From assembly GCA_020636045.1 (NCBI GenBank), contig JACJYP010000009.1, positions 1-64,000 of the forward strand: DNA of 64,000 bases, read 5' to 3'. Source of the DNA: Lewinellaceae bacterium. Lineage in GTDB: Bacteria > Bacteroidota > Bacteroidia > Chitinophagales > Saprospiraceae. The notes under the pieces are model-generated. The model was given only the letters and a program-made list of their open reading frames with translations. It was not told the origin of the DNA and ran no database searches. A program made the position numbers and the translations under genes. Shown one piece after another: positions 19,400 to 28,191 of the stretch; within the stretch, counting starts at the first letter, position 1, and each line of letters begins with the position of its first letter.

Positions 19400-19599
19400 C
19401 GCCAGCAACGTCGCAGCAGGTCCCTTCGCGCTGCGGAATATCGTTACTTCATCTCCATTTTATCGTCTTTAGTCGGTAATGCGCCGCCGGATCGGTGGCA
19501 TTCCCGCTTATTTGTATGGTCAGAATCATCCCTAACCGCTTGTCTGTACTGTTTGGCCTGGTCGAACTGGTCAGACACGAGCTACATATTCGCAACCCG

Positions 19600-20181
19600 A
19601 TGACGAAAGAAGAAAAAAAGGCCCGCTCGGCCGAGATCATCAAGAACCACGTCGGCTTTTCGCTCGGCGCAGCCCTGATCCCCATGCCTGCTGCCGATCT
19701 GCTGGCCGTCAGCGCCGTGCAACTCAATATGCTTCGCCAACTGGCCGGCCTGTACAAGGTCAGTTTTATGGATACGCTGGGGAAAAACATCATTTCCGCA
19801 GTTGCGGGCAGCAGCGCCGCGCGCCTCGGCGCCAGCCTGGTGAAAGCGATCCCGGGTGTGGGCACCATCGTTGGCGAGTTGAGCATGCCCGTGCTGTCGG
19901 GCGCTTCTACCTACGCACTCGGACGCGTGGTGGCCAATCACTTGTACCAGGGCGGTACGCTCGACGATCTGGATCTGCGCAACGCGCGGAAAGGCTACCA
20001 ATCCGAAATGGAGAACGGAAAACGCGTGGCGGAGGAAATGACGCTCACCGAACCCAAACCCCGCTACGATACCGACGATGCCCTGTTCAAACTCGAAAAA
20101 CTGGCAGAAATGAAAGAGGCGGGCGTCCTCACGGAAGCAGAATTTCAAAAACTCAAGGAAAAACTACTCGCACAGATATAA
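19600..20181 (+). CDS. DUF697-like membrane-associated protein with C-terminal SHOCT motif
   Basis: The core (residues 10-115 from the ATG at 19600) contains IIKNHVGFSLGAALIPMPAADL and hydrophobic segments around LLAVSAVQLNMLRQLAGLY and VKAIPGVGTIVGELSM. This is the layout of the DUF697 family, often linked to small GTPases or stress. The last 30 residues (LEKLAEMKEAGVLTEAEFQK...) are a SHOCT oligomerisation motif. The frame is open from 19495, but MTKEEKKARSAEIIKNH at 19600 is a much better start than the upstream hydrophobic reading, giving 193 residues. It follows the sigma/anti-sigma pair by 200 bases in the same direction. The cellular role is unknown. Confidence 0.82.
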   Translation: MTKEEKKARSAEIIKNHVGFSLGAALIPMPAADLLAVSAVQLNMLRQLAGLYKVSFMDTLGKNIISAVAGSSAARLGASLVKAIPGVGTIVGELSMPVLSGASTYALGRVVANHLYQGGTLDDLDLRNARKGYQSEMENGKRVAEEMTLTEPKPRYDTDDALFKLEKLAEMKEAGVLTEAEFQKLKEKLLAQI

Positions 20182-20233
20182 CGGCCAAACAGCCAGGGCC
20201 GGAAATTCTACCCCTGCCGGAGCATTTCAACGA

Positions 20234-20268
20234 GAATCCCCATAGGTTTGCGCGATCTATGGGGATTC
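20234..20268 (+). promoter_or_regulatory. 12-bp hairpin overlapping the start codon of the flippase gene
   Basis: A perfect 12-bp stem is formed by GAATCCCCATAG (20234-20245) and CTATGGGGATTC (20257-20268) around an 11-base loop. No T-run follows, so it is a weak candidate for an intrinsic terminator of the preceding gene. The ATG of the flippase (20259-20261) lies inside the 3' arm, so the structure would hide the start codon when folded, or else the true flippase start lies slightly downstream. Confidence 0.55.
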
Positions 20269-21569
20269 GTTCATTCGGGGCTTTGTCCACTTCGCTGGCC
20301 CTCCAGATCTTTCAGGTCATGCGCCTGGGAGCGGTTATCGTGACCAGCATCCTGCTGGCCAGGAGCGGCCTGAGCACTTCGGAGATCGGACATTACGAAC
20401 TGCTGTTGTACATCGGCACCACCATGACCTTTTTCTGGGTCAACGGGCTGCTGCAGGGCATGCCGCCCGTGTACGGTCGCCTGGACGAATCGGATCGCAA
20501 GGCGTTTATCTTCAATAATTTCCTGGTCTTTTGCGGCATTTCGGCGGGGCTTTACCTGCTGCTTGTGTCCGGCGGTACAAGTGTTGCGTTCCTGCTCACC
20601 GGCCAGCCCTCCGTGCCTTACTACGGACTTTTTTGTCTCTACCTGCTGCTCAACCTGCCGACTTTTCCGGTGGAATATTACTACCTGCTGAAGGGAAAAC
20701 CCTTGCAGATCGTGATCTGGGGCGGGGTGGCGTTCGGCCTGCACATTGTTGCATTGTATCTGCCGGTATACCTCGGCTACGGGCTTTTCGGCGGATTTAC
20801 GGCGCTCATCGTATTGGCCGCGGCAAAACTGCTTTGGACTTTTTTCCTGGCGCTTCGGCTTGGCAAACCCGTGTGGCGCATCGACCTGGTGCGGCATTAC
20901 CTGAAATTTTCCTTTCCCCTGACCATTAATGTGCTGGTAGGCAATCTGATCCTCTTGTTCGACAACTGGCTGGTGGGCTGGCATTATCGCGACGAAGCCG
21001 TATTTGCCGTTTTCCGGTATGGATCGCGCGAATTTCCCATCGCCACGGCGCTGGCGACGGCCCTGGGGGTGGCGATGGTGCCGAAACTAAGCGCCGATCT
21101 CGCTTCGGGTTTGTCGGAGTTGAGATCCAAATCCCGGCGGCTGATGCATCTGGTGTTTCCCCTTACGGCGGTCCTGATGTTTGTAGCGGGACCGCTGTTC
21201 CCCCTTGTTTTCAACCCCGATTTTGCCGCCAGCGCGCCGCTGTTCAACATTTACCTGCTGGTAACCGCCAGCAGGATGCTGCTGCCGAACGCCATCGTGC
21301 TGGCAATGGGAATGCCGCGCCTGATCCTGGGGGTGGGACTCATAGAACTGGCGGTAAAAGTCGTGCTGGGTTACCTGTTTATACAATGGTGGGGGCTCCC
21401 GGGGCTGGCCTGGTCGGTCGTAGTGGCTTTCTGGGTGGAAAAACTTGCTTTGATCCTGCTCCTCGAACGCCGCTCGGTGCGCACTGCCGACTGGCTGGAC
21501 CTGCGTTGGTATTTTGCCTACCTGCTGCTATTGGCGGCCACATTCACCTTGAGCCTGCCGCCGCGATAA
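20259..21569 (+). CDS. Polysaccharide flippase-like membrane protein (436 residues)
   Basis: The protein is almost entirely hydrophobic, with about 12-14 predicted membrane helices, and follows the layout of Wzx/MOP-superfamily oligosaccharide flippases (N-terminal LALQIFQVMRLGAVIVTSIL; paired helix bundles; charged loop QGMPPVYGRLDESDRKAF). Such proteins move lipid-linked glycans across the inner membrane. No glycosyltransferases are adjacent, so the substrate is unknown. The first ATG (20259) falls within a hairpin arm; an alternative TTG at about 20283 in the same frame would begin at Ser-Thr-Ser-Leu. Its 3' end overlaps the convergent cutC gene by 26 bases (21544-21569). Confidence 0.85.
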   Translation: MGIRSFGALSTSLALQIFQVMRLGAVIVTSILLARSGLSTSEIGHYELLLYIGTTMTFFWVNGLLQGMPPVYGRLDESDRKAFIFNNFLVFCGISAGLYLLLVSGGTSVAFLLTGQPSVPYYGLFCLYLLLNLPTFPVEYYYLLKGKPLQIVIWGGVAFGLHIVALYLPVYLGYGLFGGFTALIVLAAAKLLWTFFLALRLGKPVWRIDLVRHYLKFSFPLTINVLVGNLILLFDNWLVGWHYRDEAVFAVFRYGSREFPIATALATALGVAMVPKLSADLASGLSELRSKSRRLMHLVFPLTAVLMFVAGPLFPLVFNPDFAASAPLFNIYLLVTASRMLLPNAIVLAMGMPRLILGVGLIELAVKVVLGYLFIQWWGLPGLAWSVVVAFWVEKLALILLLERRSVRTADWLDLRWYFAYLLLLAATFTLSLPPR

Positions 21570-22254
21570 TACGTCCGATCTCCGCTTCGCTGCTTTGCCA
21601 GTACCAGGTTTCAAGGCCGGGGATATGCGCCTCCCGGAGTCCCGTTTTCTCCTTTGCGGTAAAATGGAACTCTGAAGCGCCGGTCGTTCGTACGAGTTCA
21701 CCGATGTTTTCGGCAGTGATGCCGCCGCCCGGCATCACGCTCAGGCGGTCTCCCGCCTGTTCCACGCAGCGGCGAAGCATCTCACGGCCTTCGAATGCCG
21801 TATTTGCCTGGCCGGAACTGAGCACCCTTTTACAACCCAATGCGATCAGTTGCTCGATAGCTTCCTGCGGGTCGGCCACAAAGTCGAAGGCCCGGTGAAA
21901 ACTGATCTCCATATGCTCCGCGGCTTCGCGCATGGCCTGCATGGCCTGCAGGTCAATCTTGCGGTCGGCTGTCAGAGCGCCCACCACGACACTTTTTACA
22001 CCGGCCAGCCTGCTTAAGCGGATGTCGTCGAGCATGATGTCCAGTTCGGCTGCGGAATAGCAAAAATCGCCTTCCCGGGGGCGGATCAGCACATGAACCG
22101 GAATACTGAGTTGCCGCACAGCAGCGCGGATGAGGCCGTAAGAAGGCGTGAGCCCGCCGGTGTCGAGGCCGCTGCAGAGTTCGATGCGGTGGCCGCCGGC
22201 GTGTTCGGCTGCCAGCGCCGATTGTATGTTGGTGGCGCAAATCTCGAATGTCAT
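21544..22254 (-). CDS. cutC: CutC family protein (236 residues)
   Basis: The sequence matches CutC from end to end: MTFEICATNIQSALAAEHAG at the start, then RIELCSGLDTGGLTPS, VHVLIRPREGDFCYS, FHRAFDF and LSSGQANTAFEG, and VMPGGGIT towards the end. CutC is a TIM-barrel protein named for copper homeostasis, although its biochemical activity remains uncertain. Length is normal for the family. It is monocistronic and convergent with the flippase gene, overlapping it by 26 bases, so the two transcripts run into each other. It is divergent from the PorP/SprF gene at 22383 with a 128-base gap. Confidence 0.95.
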   Translation of the reverse strand: MTFEICATNIQSALAAEHAGGHRIELCSGLDTGGLTPSYGLIRAAVRQLSIPVHVLIRPREGDFCYSAAELDIMLDDIRLSRLAGVKSVVVGALTADRKIDLQAMQAMREAAEHMEISFHRAFDFVADPQEAIEQLIALGCKRVLSSGQANTAFEGREMLRRCVEQAGDRLSVMPGGGITAENIGELVRTTGASEFHFTAKEKTGLREAHIPGLETWYWQSSEAEIGRIIAAAGSR

Positions 22255-22382
22255 GTAGGGTGTTGTATAAAGATTTTAACAATAAATTACGTCGGCAAAC
22301 AGCGAATCGGGCCTGCGAATGATCATCCTTCCGGGAATCAGGATTTTATCTATACCTTCGGCTCCCGTCCAATCTTTTCCGT

Positions 22383-23381
22383 ATGCGTTATCCCGTCGTA
22401 TTTACCGCCCTGCTGTTGTCAGCCGGCGCCCTGACTGCCCAGGACCTGCATTTTTCGCAAATGTACCTCCATCCCCTGCACTACAATCCGGCGCAAACAG
22501 GTGTTTTTCGCGGCGAAATGCGCGCGGCGGGGATCTATCGCAGCCAATGGACCAGCGTGCCGGTGTCTTACCGCAGTTTTTCGGGTTCGGTCGACTGGAA
22601 AACGATCCGCAGCAATACCAACATGCTTTCGGTGGGCCTGATGCTGCAACACGACCGCGCGGGCGACGCTTCGCTGGGCTGGACTTCCGTCGGGGCGACT
22701 GCTGGGGTGACACATGCTTTGGGCAAGTCGCATGCCATATCTGTGGGTGTCGGGCTGGCCCTGGCGCAGCGCAGCGTCGATATATCAAAACTGAAATTCA
22801 AAAACCAGTGGACTGGCGAATTGTATGACCCGTCGCTGCCCACGGGCGAACAATTCGATAACAATTCGGGCATTGCGCCCACACTTTCCGCAGGCGTGAA
22901 CTGGCATTACGAACCCGGAGAGGAGACCCGCACCCGCGTCGACGCCGGGGCAGGGGCCTTTCACCTGAACAAGCCTGACCTCAGTCTGGCCGGCGATGCG
23001 GGCAGAAAACTGCCGCTGCGCATGAGCGCGTTGCTAAACGGCGCCCTGCAGGTAGGAGAATACACGGACGTCGTTGCATTTGCTGCCGCCCAGCGGATGT
23101 CGAAAGCCGGAGAAACGGTGTTTGGCGCAGGCCTGCGGCGCATCCTTTCGGAAGAAACGGACCTGGCGCTGCAGTTTACCCTCGGCACGCGCCTCGGCGA
23201 CGCCCTGATTCCCGCTTTCCAGATCGAGTGGATGAACTGGACCGCAGGGCTGAGTTATGACTGGAATAATTCTGATTTCGACGTTGCGACGGGAGGACGG
23301 GGCGGCTTCGAGATCGCCGTGGTGTACCGCACCTTGCCGGTGCCGCCGGTCAGGACCTTCAAATCGTGTCCCATTTTTTGA
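22383..23381 (+). CDS. PorP/SprF family type IX secretion outer-membrane protein (332 residues)
   Basis: The first 18 residues are a signal peptide ending in LTAQ. The mature start DLHFSQMYLHPLHYNPAQTG is the hallmark of the PorP/SprF family (FSQ-Y---P-NPA-TG). The rest is a series of amphipathic strands (FGAGLRRIL, LGTRLGDALIPAFQIEW) as expected for an outer-membrane barrel. PorP is a type IX secretion component; SprF-like paralogues help secrete or anchor particular type B CTD substrates. The gene is followed 138 bases later by a TPR/propeller/OmpA-like protein, the usual partner in Bacteroidota genomes. No giant adhesin is adjacent to this copy, so it may be the general rather than a substrate-specific one. 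Confidence 0.93.
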   Translation: MRYPVVFTALLLSAGALTAQDLHFSQMYLHPLHYNPAQTGVFRGEMRAAGIYRSQWTSVPVSYRSFSGSVDWKTIRSNTNMLSVGLMLQHDRAGDASLGWTSVGATAGVTHALGKSHAISVGVGLALAQRSVDISKLKFKNQWTGELYDPSLPTGEQFDNNSGIAPTLSAGVNWHYEPGEETRTRVDAGAGAFHLNKPDLSLAGDAGRKLPLRMSALLNGALQVGEYTDVVAFAAAQRMSKAGETVFGAGLRRILSEETDLALQFTLGTRLGDALIPAFQIEWMNWTAGLSYDWNNSDFDVATGGRGGFEIAVVYRTLPVPPVRTFKSCPIF

Positions 23382-23518
23382 AAATGGTATCGACCGGTTT
23401 TGTTGAAATAATACATTTATTCATCCTTTTGTTTGTTCGATAAACTGAAAAGGCTGCTCTTTGCGTTCAAGAACCAAGCCTTCAAAATCCCGAAACCGAA
23501 AACTGAATCCATATTTTT

Positions 23519-25579
23519 ATGAAGTCAGTCAAATACCTTCCCGCTTTAATCGCCTTTCTGCTTGTTTCTTTCGCCGCTTACGGGCAGTCGCTCCGGTCCT
23601 ACGAACGCGCGGGCGACGACGCTTTCAAGAAAAAAGACTACGGCGCGGCCGTGCAACATTATGCCACGGTGCTCAAGCGCAAAAACAACGACTATTCCGT
23701 GCTTTGGAAGTACGGCGAATGCGCGCGTTTGTTCTATTCCTACGGAGAGGCGGAAAAATCGTACAAAAAGATAGAGGCCTCGCCCAAACAGGCCAAAGCG
23801 CATCCCCTGCTTTTCTTCAGGCTGGGCGAAGTGAAAAAAGGCCAGGGCGATTACGCTGCCGCCATCGGATATTTTGAAAAATTCCTGTCCGATCCGCCCG
23901 GCGATGAACCGGATGTGGTCGAGAAGGCTCGGCTGGAGATCGAATATTGCCGGCAGGCGCAGACCATGAGTGCCGATAGCAAGCAGGTAGAGATCAAAAA
24001 CCTCGGCCGCTCGATCAACAGTGCGTACAGCGAATTCGCGCCGGTAGTGGTGGGCGACACCCTGTTTTTTTCTTCCTATCGCTTCGACAAAAAAGGAGAT
24101 CGCAGCAAGCCCCGGCAAAAACTGACCAGGGTGATGATCTCGTCGCGCGGCGGTCGTGCCCGGGAGCCGGGCCGCGGATTCCCCACCACCGACACGGCGC
24201 ATATCGCGCATACCGCCTTTTCGCCCGACGGGCACTACGTCTTTTTCAGCGTTTGCAAAAACCTGAACGCCTACGATATCAGGTGCGAATTGTGGCTCAC
24301 CATCGTGGATCGCCGCAACCGCTGGCTGCCGCCGGTGCGCCTGCCCGAGCCGATCAATATGCCGGGCTATACCACGACGCAGCCTTCCGTTAGTTACGAC
24401 GAGTATTTTGAAGGCCCGGTGTTATGGTTTGCCAGCGACCGGCCGGGTGGCAAAGGGAAACTCGACCTCTGGTACGTACCGCTCGATACGGTATTTTTTT
24501 GCCCCTGCGCGTTGCCATTGCCGGGAAAAAAGATCACCAGACTGCCGCGGTTTGCGCAGCCCGTTAATGCTGCTGCCGTCAATACGCCGGAAAGCGACGG
24601 CATGCCGTTTTATTTTGCACCGGCGCAAAAACTGTATTTCAGTTCGGAAGGCTGGCCGGGTATGGGCGGCTACGATATTTTTTCTTCCCAAAAGAACGAC
24701 CTCGATCTTGCAAAGCCCGTCAACGCCGGCGCCGGGCTGAACAGCAGTTATAACGATGTTTATTTTTACCTCAAGCAGGATGGCCTGACCGGATACCTGA
24801 GCAGCAACCGCCCCGGGTCGATGTACCTGGACGCTTCGAACAAGGCATGTTGCAACGACCTGTATTCATTCCGTTTGCCTACTCCGGTAGTGCCACCTAC
24901 GCCGGCTTTGCCTTCCAAGGGAGATTCGGTGCCAACTATTTCCGTGAAAATGGTGCCCCTGACGACCGAACCTGTGCAGCCGGCGGCATTGCCGGAGCCG
25001 CCCAAATTGCAGGATTTTGTGGGGCTTCCCCTGTATTTCGATAACGACGAACCCGACAAGCGCACGCGCCGGACGACCACCAGAAAGAGTTACGACGAAA
25101 CGGTGCACGCCTATCTGGAACGGCAGCGCGAGTACCGCGACCGCTTTGCCTACGGATTGAAAGACGCAGCCTACGACGATGCGGAAACCACGATCGACGA
25201 TTTCTTTGAAAATGAAGTGCGGCGCGGCTACGAACGGCTTGGGCAACTCTGCGACCTGCTGCTGCAACGCCTGCAGGACGGCGAACAGATCGAAGTGCTG
25301 ATCAAGGGTTTCACCAGTCCGCGGGCAAAAAGTGACTACAACCTGAACCTGGGCCGGCGGCGCATCAGCAGCGTGCGCAACCATTTCGAGCAATACGCCG
25401 ACGGCGCCCTGATACCCTTTTTGAAGACGGGCCAGTTGAAGGTGCTGGAAACGAGTTTCGGCGAAACCACCGCCCGCAGCGGTATCAGCGACGACCTGAA
25501 TGACGAACGCAATTCCATATATCATCCCGATGCGGCCCGGGAGCGGCGTGTAGAGATTGTTGAAATCAGAGAACGGTAA
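23519..25579 (+). CDS. PorE-like TPR / beta-propeller / OmpA-like protein (686 residues)
   Basis: A signal peptide (residues 1-20, ending in YGQ) precedes TPR-type helices at about 22-150 (ERAGDDAFKKKDYGAAVQHY; LFFRLGEVKKGQGDYAAAIG). PD40-type propeller repeats follow at about 155-460 (TAFSPDGHYVFFSV; VSYDEYFEGPVLWFASDRPG; NDVYFYLKQDGLTGYLSSNR), then a Pro-rich linker. The C-terminal region (about 590-686) reads as a divergent OmpA-like peptidoglycan-binding domain (IEVLIKGFTSPRAKSDYNLN ... ERRVEIVEI). This architecture matches PorE and related type IX secretion proteins that tie the outer-membrane machinery to the cell wall. It lies directly downstream of a PorP/SprF gene, supporting that role. 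It could instead be a paralogue with a narrower function. Confidence 0.88.
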   Translation: MKSVKYLPALIAFLLVSFAAYGQSLRSYERAGDDAFKKKDYGAAVQHYATVLKRKNNDYSVLWKYGECARLFYSYGEAEKSYKKIEASPKQAKAHPLLFFRLGEVKKGQGDYAAAIGYFEKFLSDPPGDEPDVVEKARLEIEYCRQAQTMSADSKQVEIKNLGRSINSAYSEFAPVVVGDTLFFSSYRFDKKGDRSKPRQKLTRVMISSRGGRAREPGRGFPTTDTAHIAHTAFSPDGHYVFFSVCKNLNAYDIRCELWLTIVDRRNRWLPPVRLPEPINMPGYTTTQPSVSYDEYFEGPVLWFASDRPGGKGKLDLWYVPLDTVFFCPCALPLPGKKITRLPRFAQPVNAAAVNTPESDGMPFYFAPAQKLYFSSEGWPGMGGYDIFSSQKNDLDLAKPVNAGAGLNSSYNDVYFYLKQDGLTGYLSSNRPGSMYLDASNKACCNDLYSFRLPTPVVPPTPALPSKGDSVPTISVKMVPLTTEPVQPAALPEPPKLQDFVGLPLYFDNDEPDKRTRRTTTRKSYDETVHAYLERQREYRDRFAYGLKDAAYDDAETTIDDFFENEVRRGYERLGQLCDLLLQRLQDGEQIEVLIKGFTSPRAKSDYNLNLGRRRISSVRNHFEQYADGALIPFLKTGQLKVLETSFGETTARSGISDDLNDERNSIYHPDAARERRVEIVEIRER

Positions 25580-25659
25580 TTTTTCGACCCGAATCCCCGG
25601 GCCCGACGCCCCGGGCCGAAGTCCGCTTTATTTTTTTCAGAGAAAGTCAGGAAAATTTT

Positions 25660-25692
25660 TTTGCCGTTTCAAAACCCATTCGTTTAAATTTG
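25660..25692 (+). promoter_or_regulatory. Bacteroidota-type promoter (TTTG / TAAATTTG)
   Basis: TTTG at 25660-25663 and TAAATTTG at 25685-25692 are separated by 21 bases and match the Bacteroidota -33 (TTTG) and -7 (TAnnTTTG) elements. Transcription would start near 25699, about 60 bases before the TTG start of the acidic-protein gene at 25758. An ATG at 25707 in the same frame meets a stop within eight codons, so it is not the start. Confidence 0.6.
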
Positions 25693-25757
25693 CCGCAAGC
25701 GAAATTATGGTGCGCCATTTAGTGTGCTGATTATCAAAACCAAATTCCTTCAGAGCC

Positions 25758-26159
25758 TTGACTAAGAAACGCGTTGTCAAAGACTACGAGGCACTCCCGG
25801 AAGACATTGTCCGACTCGTAAAGATCAAGTATCCGACCGGATACGCAGAACACCTCTTGTCCTACACCGATAAAGAGGGCAAAAAAGTATCCGCCTTGCC
25901 CTTCGAGACGGACGATACCTATTACCTTGTCCGCATGACCATCCAGGAAGCCAAGCGCATCGTAAAAGAAGATGAGGACTTCGACGAAGATGGCGTACTG
26001 CGTGAAGATTTCAGCGATGTCGATGTCGACGATGAATTCGACGGCGAAGGCGAAGACGATGATGAAATGGCCGATGGTACCTCCGACGAGGACGACCACA
26101 TCATCGTGACCCGCCGTCGCGACGAAGAAGAGGATATCGCCGACGATACGGATTTCTGA
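25758..26159 (+). CDS. Small acidic conserved protein with TTG start (133 residues)
   Basis: The frame starts at TTG: no in-frame ATG lies between the promoter and the conserved-looking N-terminus KKRVVKDYEALPEDIVRLVK, and the next ATG (25935) would cut off the first half. Residues 1-70 are a folded domain (SALPFETDDTYYLVRMT). Residues 70-133 are extremely rich in Asp and Glu and probably disordered. The composition suggests a binding partner for a basic protein or nucleic acid-binding factor, but I do not recognise a function. It has its own promoter and a strong terminator just behind it, so it is monocistronic. Confidence 0.82.
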   Translation: MTKKRVVKDYEALPEDIVRLVKIKYPTGYAEHLLSYTDKEGKKVSALPFETDDTYYLVRMTIQEAKRIVKEDEDFDEDGVLREDFSDVDVDDEFDGEGEDDDEMADGTSDEDDHIIVTRRRDEEEDIADDTDF

Positions 26160-26183
26160 CGAACCTGTATCCCGGCATGAAGT

Positions 26184-26225
26184 AAAGAGCCCGGAATGCG
26201 ATCGCATTCCGGGCTCTTTTTTTTA
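26184..26225 (+). terminator. Strong intrinsic terminator after the acidic-protein gene
   Basis: A perfect 36-base palindrome (26184-26219) has its two arms meeting at GATC and reads GAGCCCGGAATGCG on one side with its complement on the other. It is followed by an uninterrupted run of T to about 26224. The 3' end of the palindrome supplies further T residues. It lies 25 bases after the stop codon at 26159. Confidence 0.9.
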
Positions 26226-26332
26226 TCCGGAGGTTTTGCCGTTCCATTTTTTTTCATCTTTGCTGTGCACAAACAAGAATTATATTTTTTGCTTCACCAT
26301 ATTTCTGGAACAAACTTTTAATAATTACTCCT

Positions 26333-27718
26333 ATGGCATCAGGCACAGTGATCGATGCAGGCCAATCAGGCGCCCCGGCTGTCAGCAAACCCATGCTCAC
26401 CACCCGGGAGATATGGAACATGAGTTTCGGTTTTCTGGGCATACAGGCCGGTTTCGCCCTTCAGAACGGTAACGCCAGCGGTATTTTACAGCGTTACGGC
26501 GCCGACGTGCACGAACTGCCCAATTTCTGGCTGGTCGCACCCATCATCGGCATGATCGTGCAGCCGATCATCGGCTACTATTCCGACCGCACCTGGAATC
26601 GCTTTGGCCGCCGGAAGCCGTTCTTCCTGGCCGGCGCTATTGCCGCCTGTTTCGGCATGATGCTGATGCCGAATGCTGGCGTTCTGGCCACAGCGCTGCC
26701 GGCCGTGCTGATGGGTGCGGGTATGCTGATGCTGATGGATGCGTCCTTCAATGTGGCGATGGAGCCTTTTCGGGCGCTGGTGGCCGATAAGTTACCCTCT
26801 GAGCAACGCACCCTCGGGTTTTCCGTGCAGACGGCCCTGATCGGCGTGGGCGCCGTGATCGGATCCTGGCTTCCGTGGTTTTTGGCCAACAAGGCCGGCG
26901 TGAATGATACGGCGCCGGAAGGTCTGGTGCCCGACAATGTAAAATGGTCGTTCTATGTCGGCGCGCTGGTGTTTCTGATCGCCATTCTCTGGACGGTATC
27001 GACGACCCGTGAGTATCCGCCCGAAGAACAGGCCCGCTATTCCGGCGAGCCGGAATCCGGACCGGAAAAAGGCGGGCTCGGGCTGATCTTCAAGGACCTC
27101 GCTGCCATGCCCAAAACGATGCGGCAACTGGGCGTGGTGCAGTTTTTTTCATGGTTCGGGCTGTTTTCCATGTGGGTGTTTACCACGCCCGCCATTGCCA
27201 ACCATGTGTATGGCGCTGCCATCAGCGATACTTCGTCGCAACTGTACAGCGATGCGCAGAACTGGACGGGTGTCATCTTCGGCGTATACAATGCCGTTTC
27301 GGCGGTATTTGCCCTGATGCTGCCTTCGATCGCCGCGCGCATCGGCCGGAAAAAAACGCATGCAGTGGCGCTCGTTTGCGGAGGCCTCGGCCTCATCTCC
27401 ATGTATTTTGCCGGTTCGCCGGAGTTTCTGATCTTTTCGATGGTGGGCGTCGGCATTGCCTGGGCGAGTATCCTGGCCATGCCATATGCCATGCTGGCCG
27501 GCTCCCTGCCCGCCCACAAGATGGGTGTGTATATGGGTATTTTTAATTTTTTCATTACCATTCCGCAGATCGTCAGCGGCATCATTAACCGCCCGATCGT
27601 GCACAATCTCTTTGGCAACAAGGCGATCTATGCGATTGTGATGGCAGGGGTGCTGTTTCTGGTCGCAGCAGCATCCGTATCATTTGTGGAAGACAAGGAC
27701 GACGTGGTGACGGCCTGA
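26333..27718 (+). CDS. SLC45-like MFS sugar transporter, probably maltose/maltodextrin (461 residues)
   Basis: A 12-helix major facilitator. The N-terminal half has the pattern of bacterial maltose/SLC45-type transporters: WNMSFGFLGIQAGFALQNGN, then IIGMIVQPIIGYYSDRTWNR with the adjoining GRRKPF loop motif between helices 2 and 3. The second half contains AARIGRKKTHAVALVCGG. These proteins import disaccharides with protons through the inner membrane. The context supports a maltodextrin substrate, because a GH13 amylase-type lipoprotein is encoded in the same direction 1.0 kb downstream. The gene follows a strong terminator, so it begins a new transcription unit. Confidence 0.9.
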   Translation: MASGTVIDAGQSGAPAVSKPMLTTREIWNMSFGFLGIQAGFALQNGNASGILQRYGADVHELPNFWLVAPIIGMIVQPIIGYYSDRTWNRFGRRKPFFLAGAIAACFGMMLMPNAGVLATALPAVLMGAGMLMLMDASFNVAMEPFRALVADKLPSEQRTLGFSVQTALIGVGAVIGSWLPWFLANKAGVNDTAPEGLVPDNVKWSFYVGALVFLIAILWTVSTTREYPPEEQARYSGEPESGPEKGGLGLIFKDLAAMPKTMRQLGVVQFFSWFGLFSMWVFTTPAIANHVYGAAISDTSSQLYSDAQNWTGVIFGVYNAVSAVFALMLPSIAARIGRKKTHAVALVCGGLGLISMYFAGSPEFLIFSMVGVGIAWASILAMPYAMLAGSLPAHKMGVYMGIFNFFITIPQIVSGIINRPIVHNLFGNKAIYAIVMAGVLFLVAAASVSFVEDKDDVVTA

Positions 27719-27777
27719 GAAACCGGCTGAACGCGGGGAGTTGCAGTCAATCGCCTGCCCGCAAAAATCATCATACT

Positions 27778-28191
27778 ATGAATCCGAAAGTCAGAACCAT
27801 TTTGGCTGTGGTTGCCGGCATTGTCGTCGGCGGCATCGTCATTTCCGCAGTAGAAATGTTTTCCCCGCACCAACCCCCTGCCGACCTGGATTTCAACGAC
27901 AAGGAAAAGGTTGCCGAATGGATACGGTCGTTACCGTCCAGCGCCTTTACCATCGCCCTGCTGGCCTGTTTCCTCGGGGCGGTTGCGGCCGGCTGGCTGG
28001 CAAATACTATTGCCGGCGCGCACCGGCCTGCCCTGGTCGCCGGCTTCGGACTTTTTGTCGCAGGCGTTTTCAATCTGATCGCGATCCCGCACCCTGTATG
28101 GTTTGCAATTGTATCTTCACTGTTGTACTTTGCAGGCGCATGGGCAGGAGGCAGAATGGTGCAAAAAACGATACAAAAACGCAGTAGATGA
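27778..28191 (+). CDS. Small membrane protein of unknown function (137 residues)
   Basis: Four hydrophobic helices are visible: VRTILAVVAGIVVGGIVISA at the N-terminus, IALLACFLGAVAAGWLA, ALVAGFGLFVAGVFNLIA and WFAIVSSLLYFAGAWAGG. The extracytoplasmic loop between helices 1 and 2 is acidic and contains Pro. I do not recognise a family. It starts 59 bases after the transporter gene, and its stop overlaps the next start by four bases (ATGA), which argues for co-translation. Confidence 0.8.
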   Translation: MNPKVRTILAVVAGIVVGGIVISAVEMFSPHQPPADLDFNDKEKVAEWIRSLPSSAFTIALLACFLGAVAAGWLANTIAGAHRPALVAGFGLFVAGVFNLIAIPHPVWFAIVSSLLYFAGAWAGGRMVQKTIQKRSR

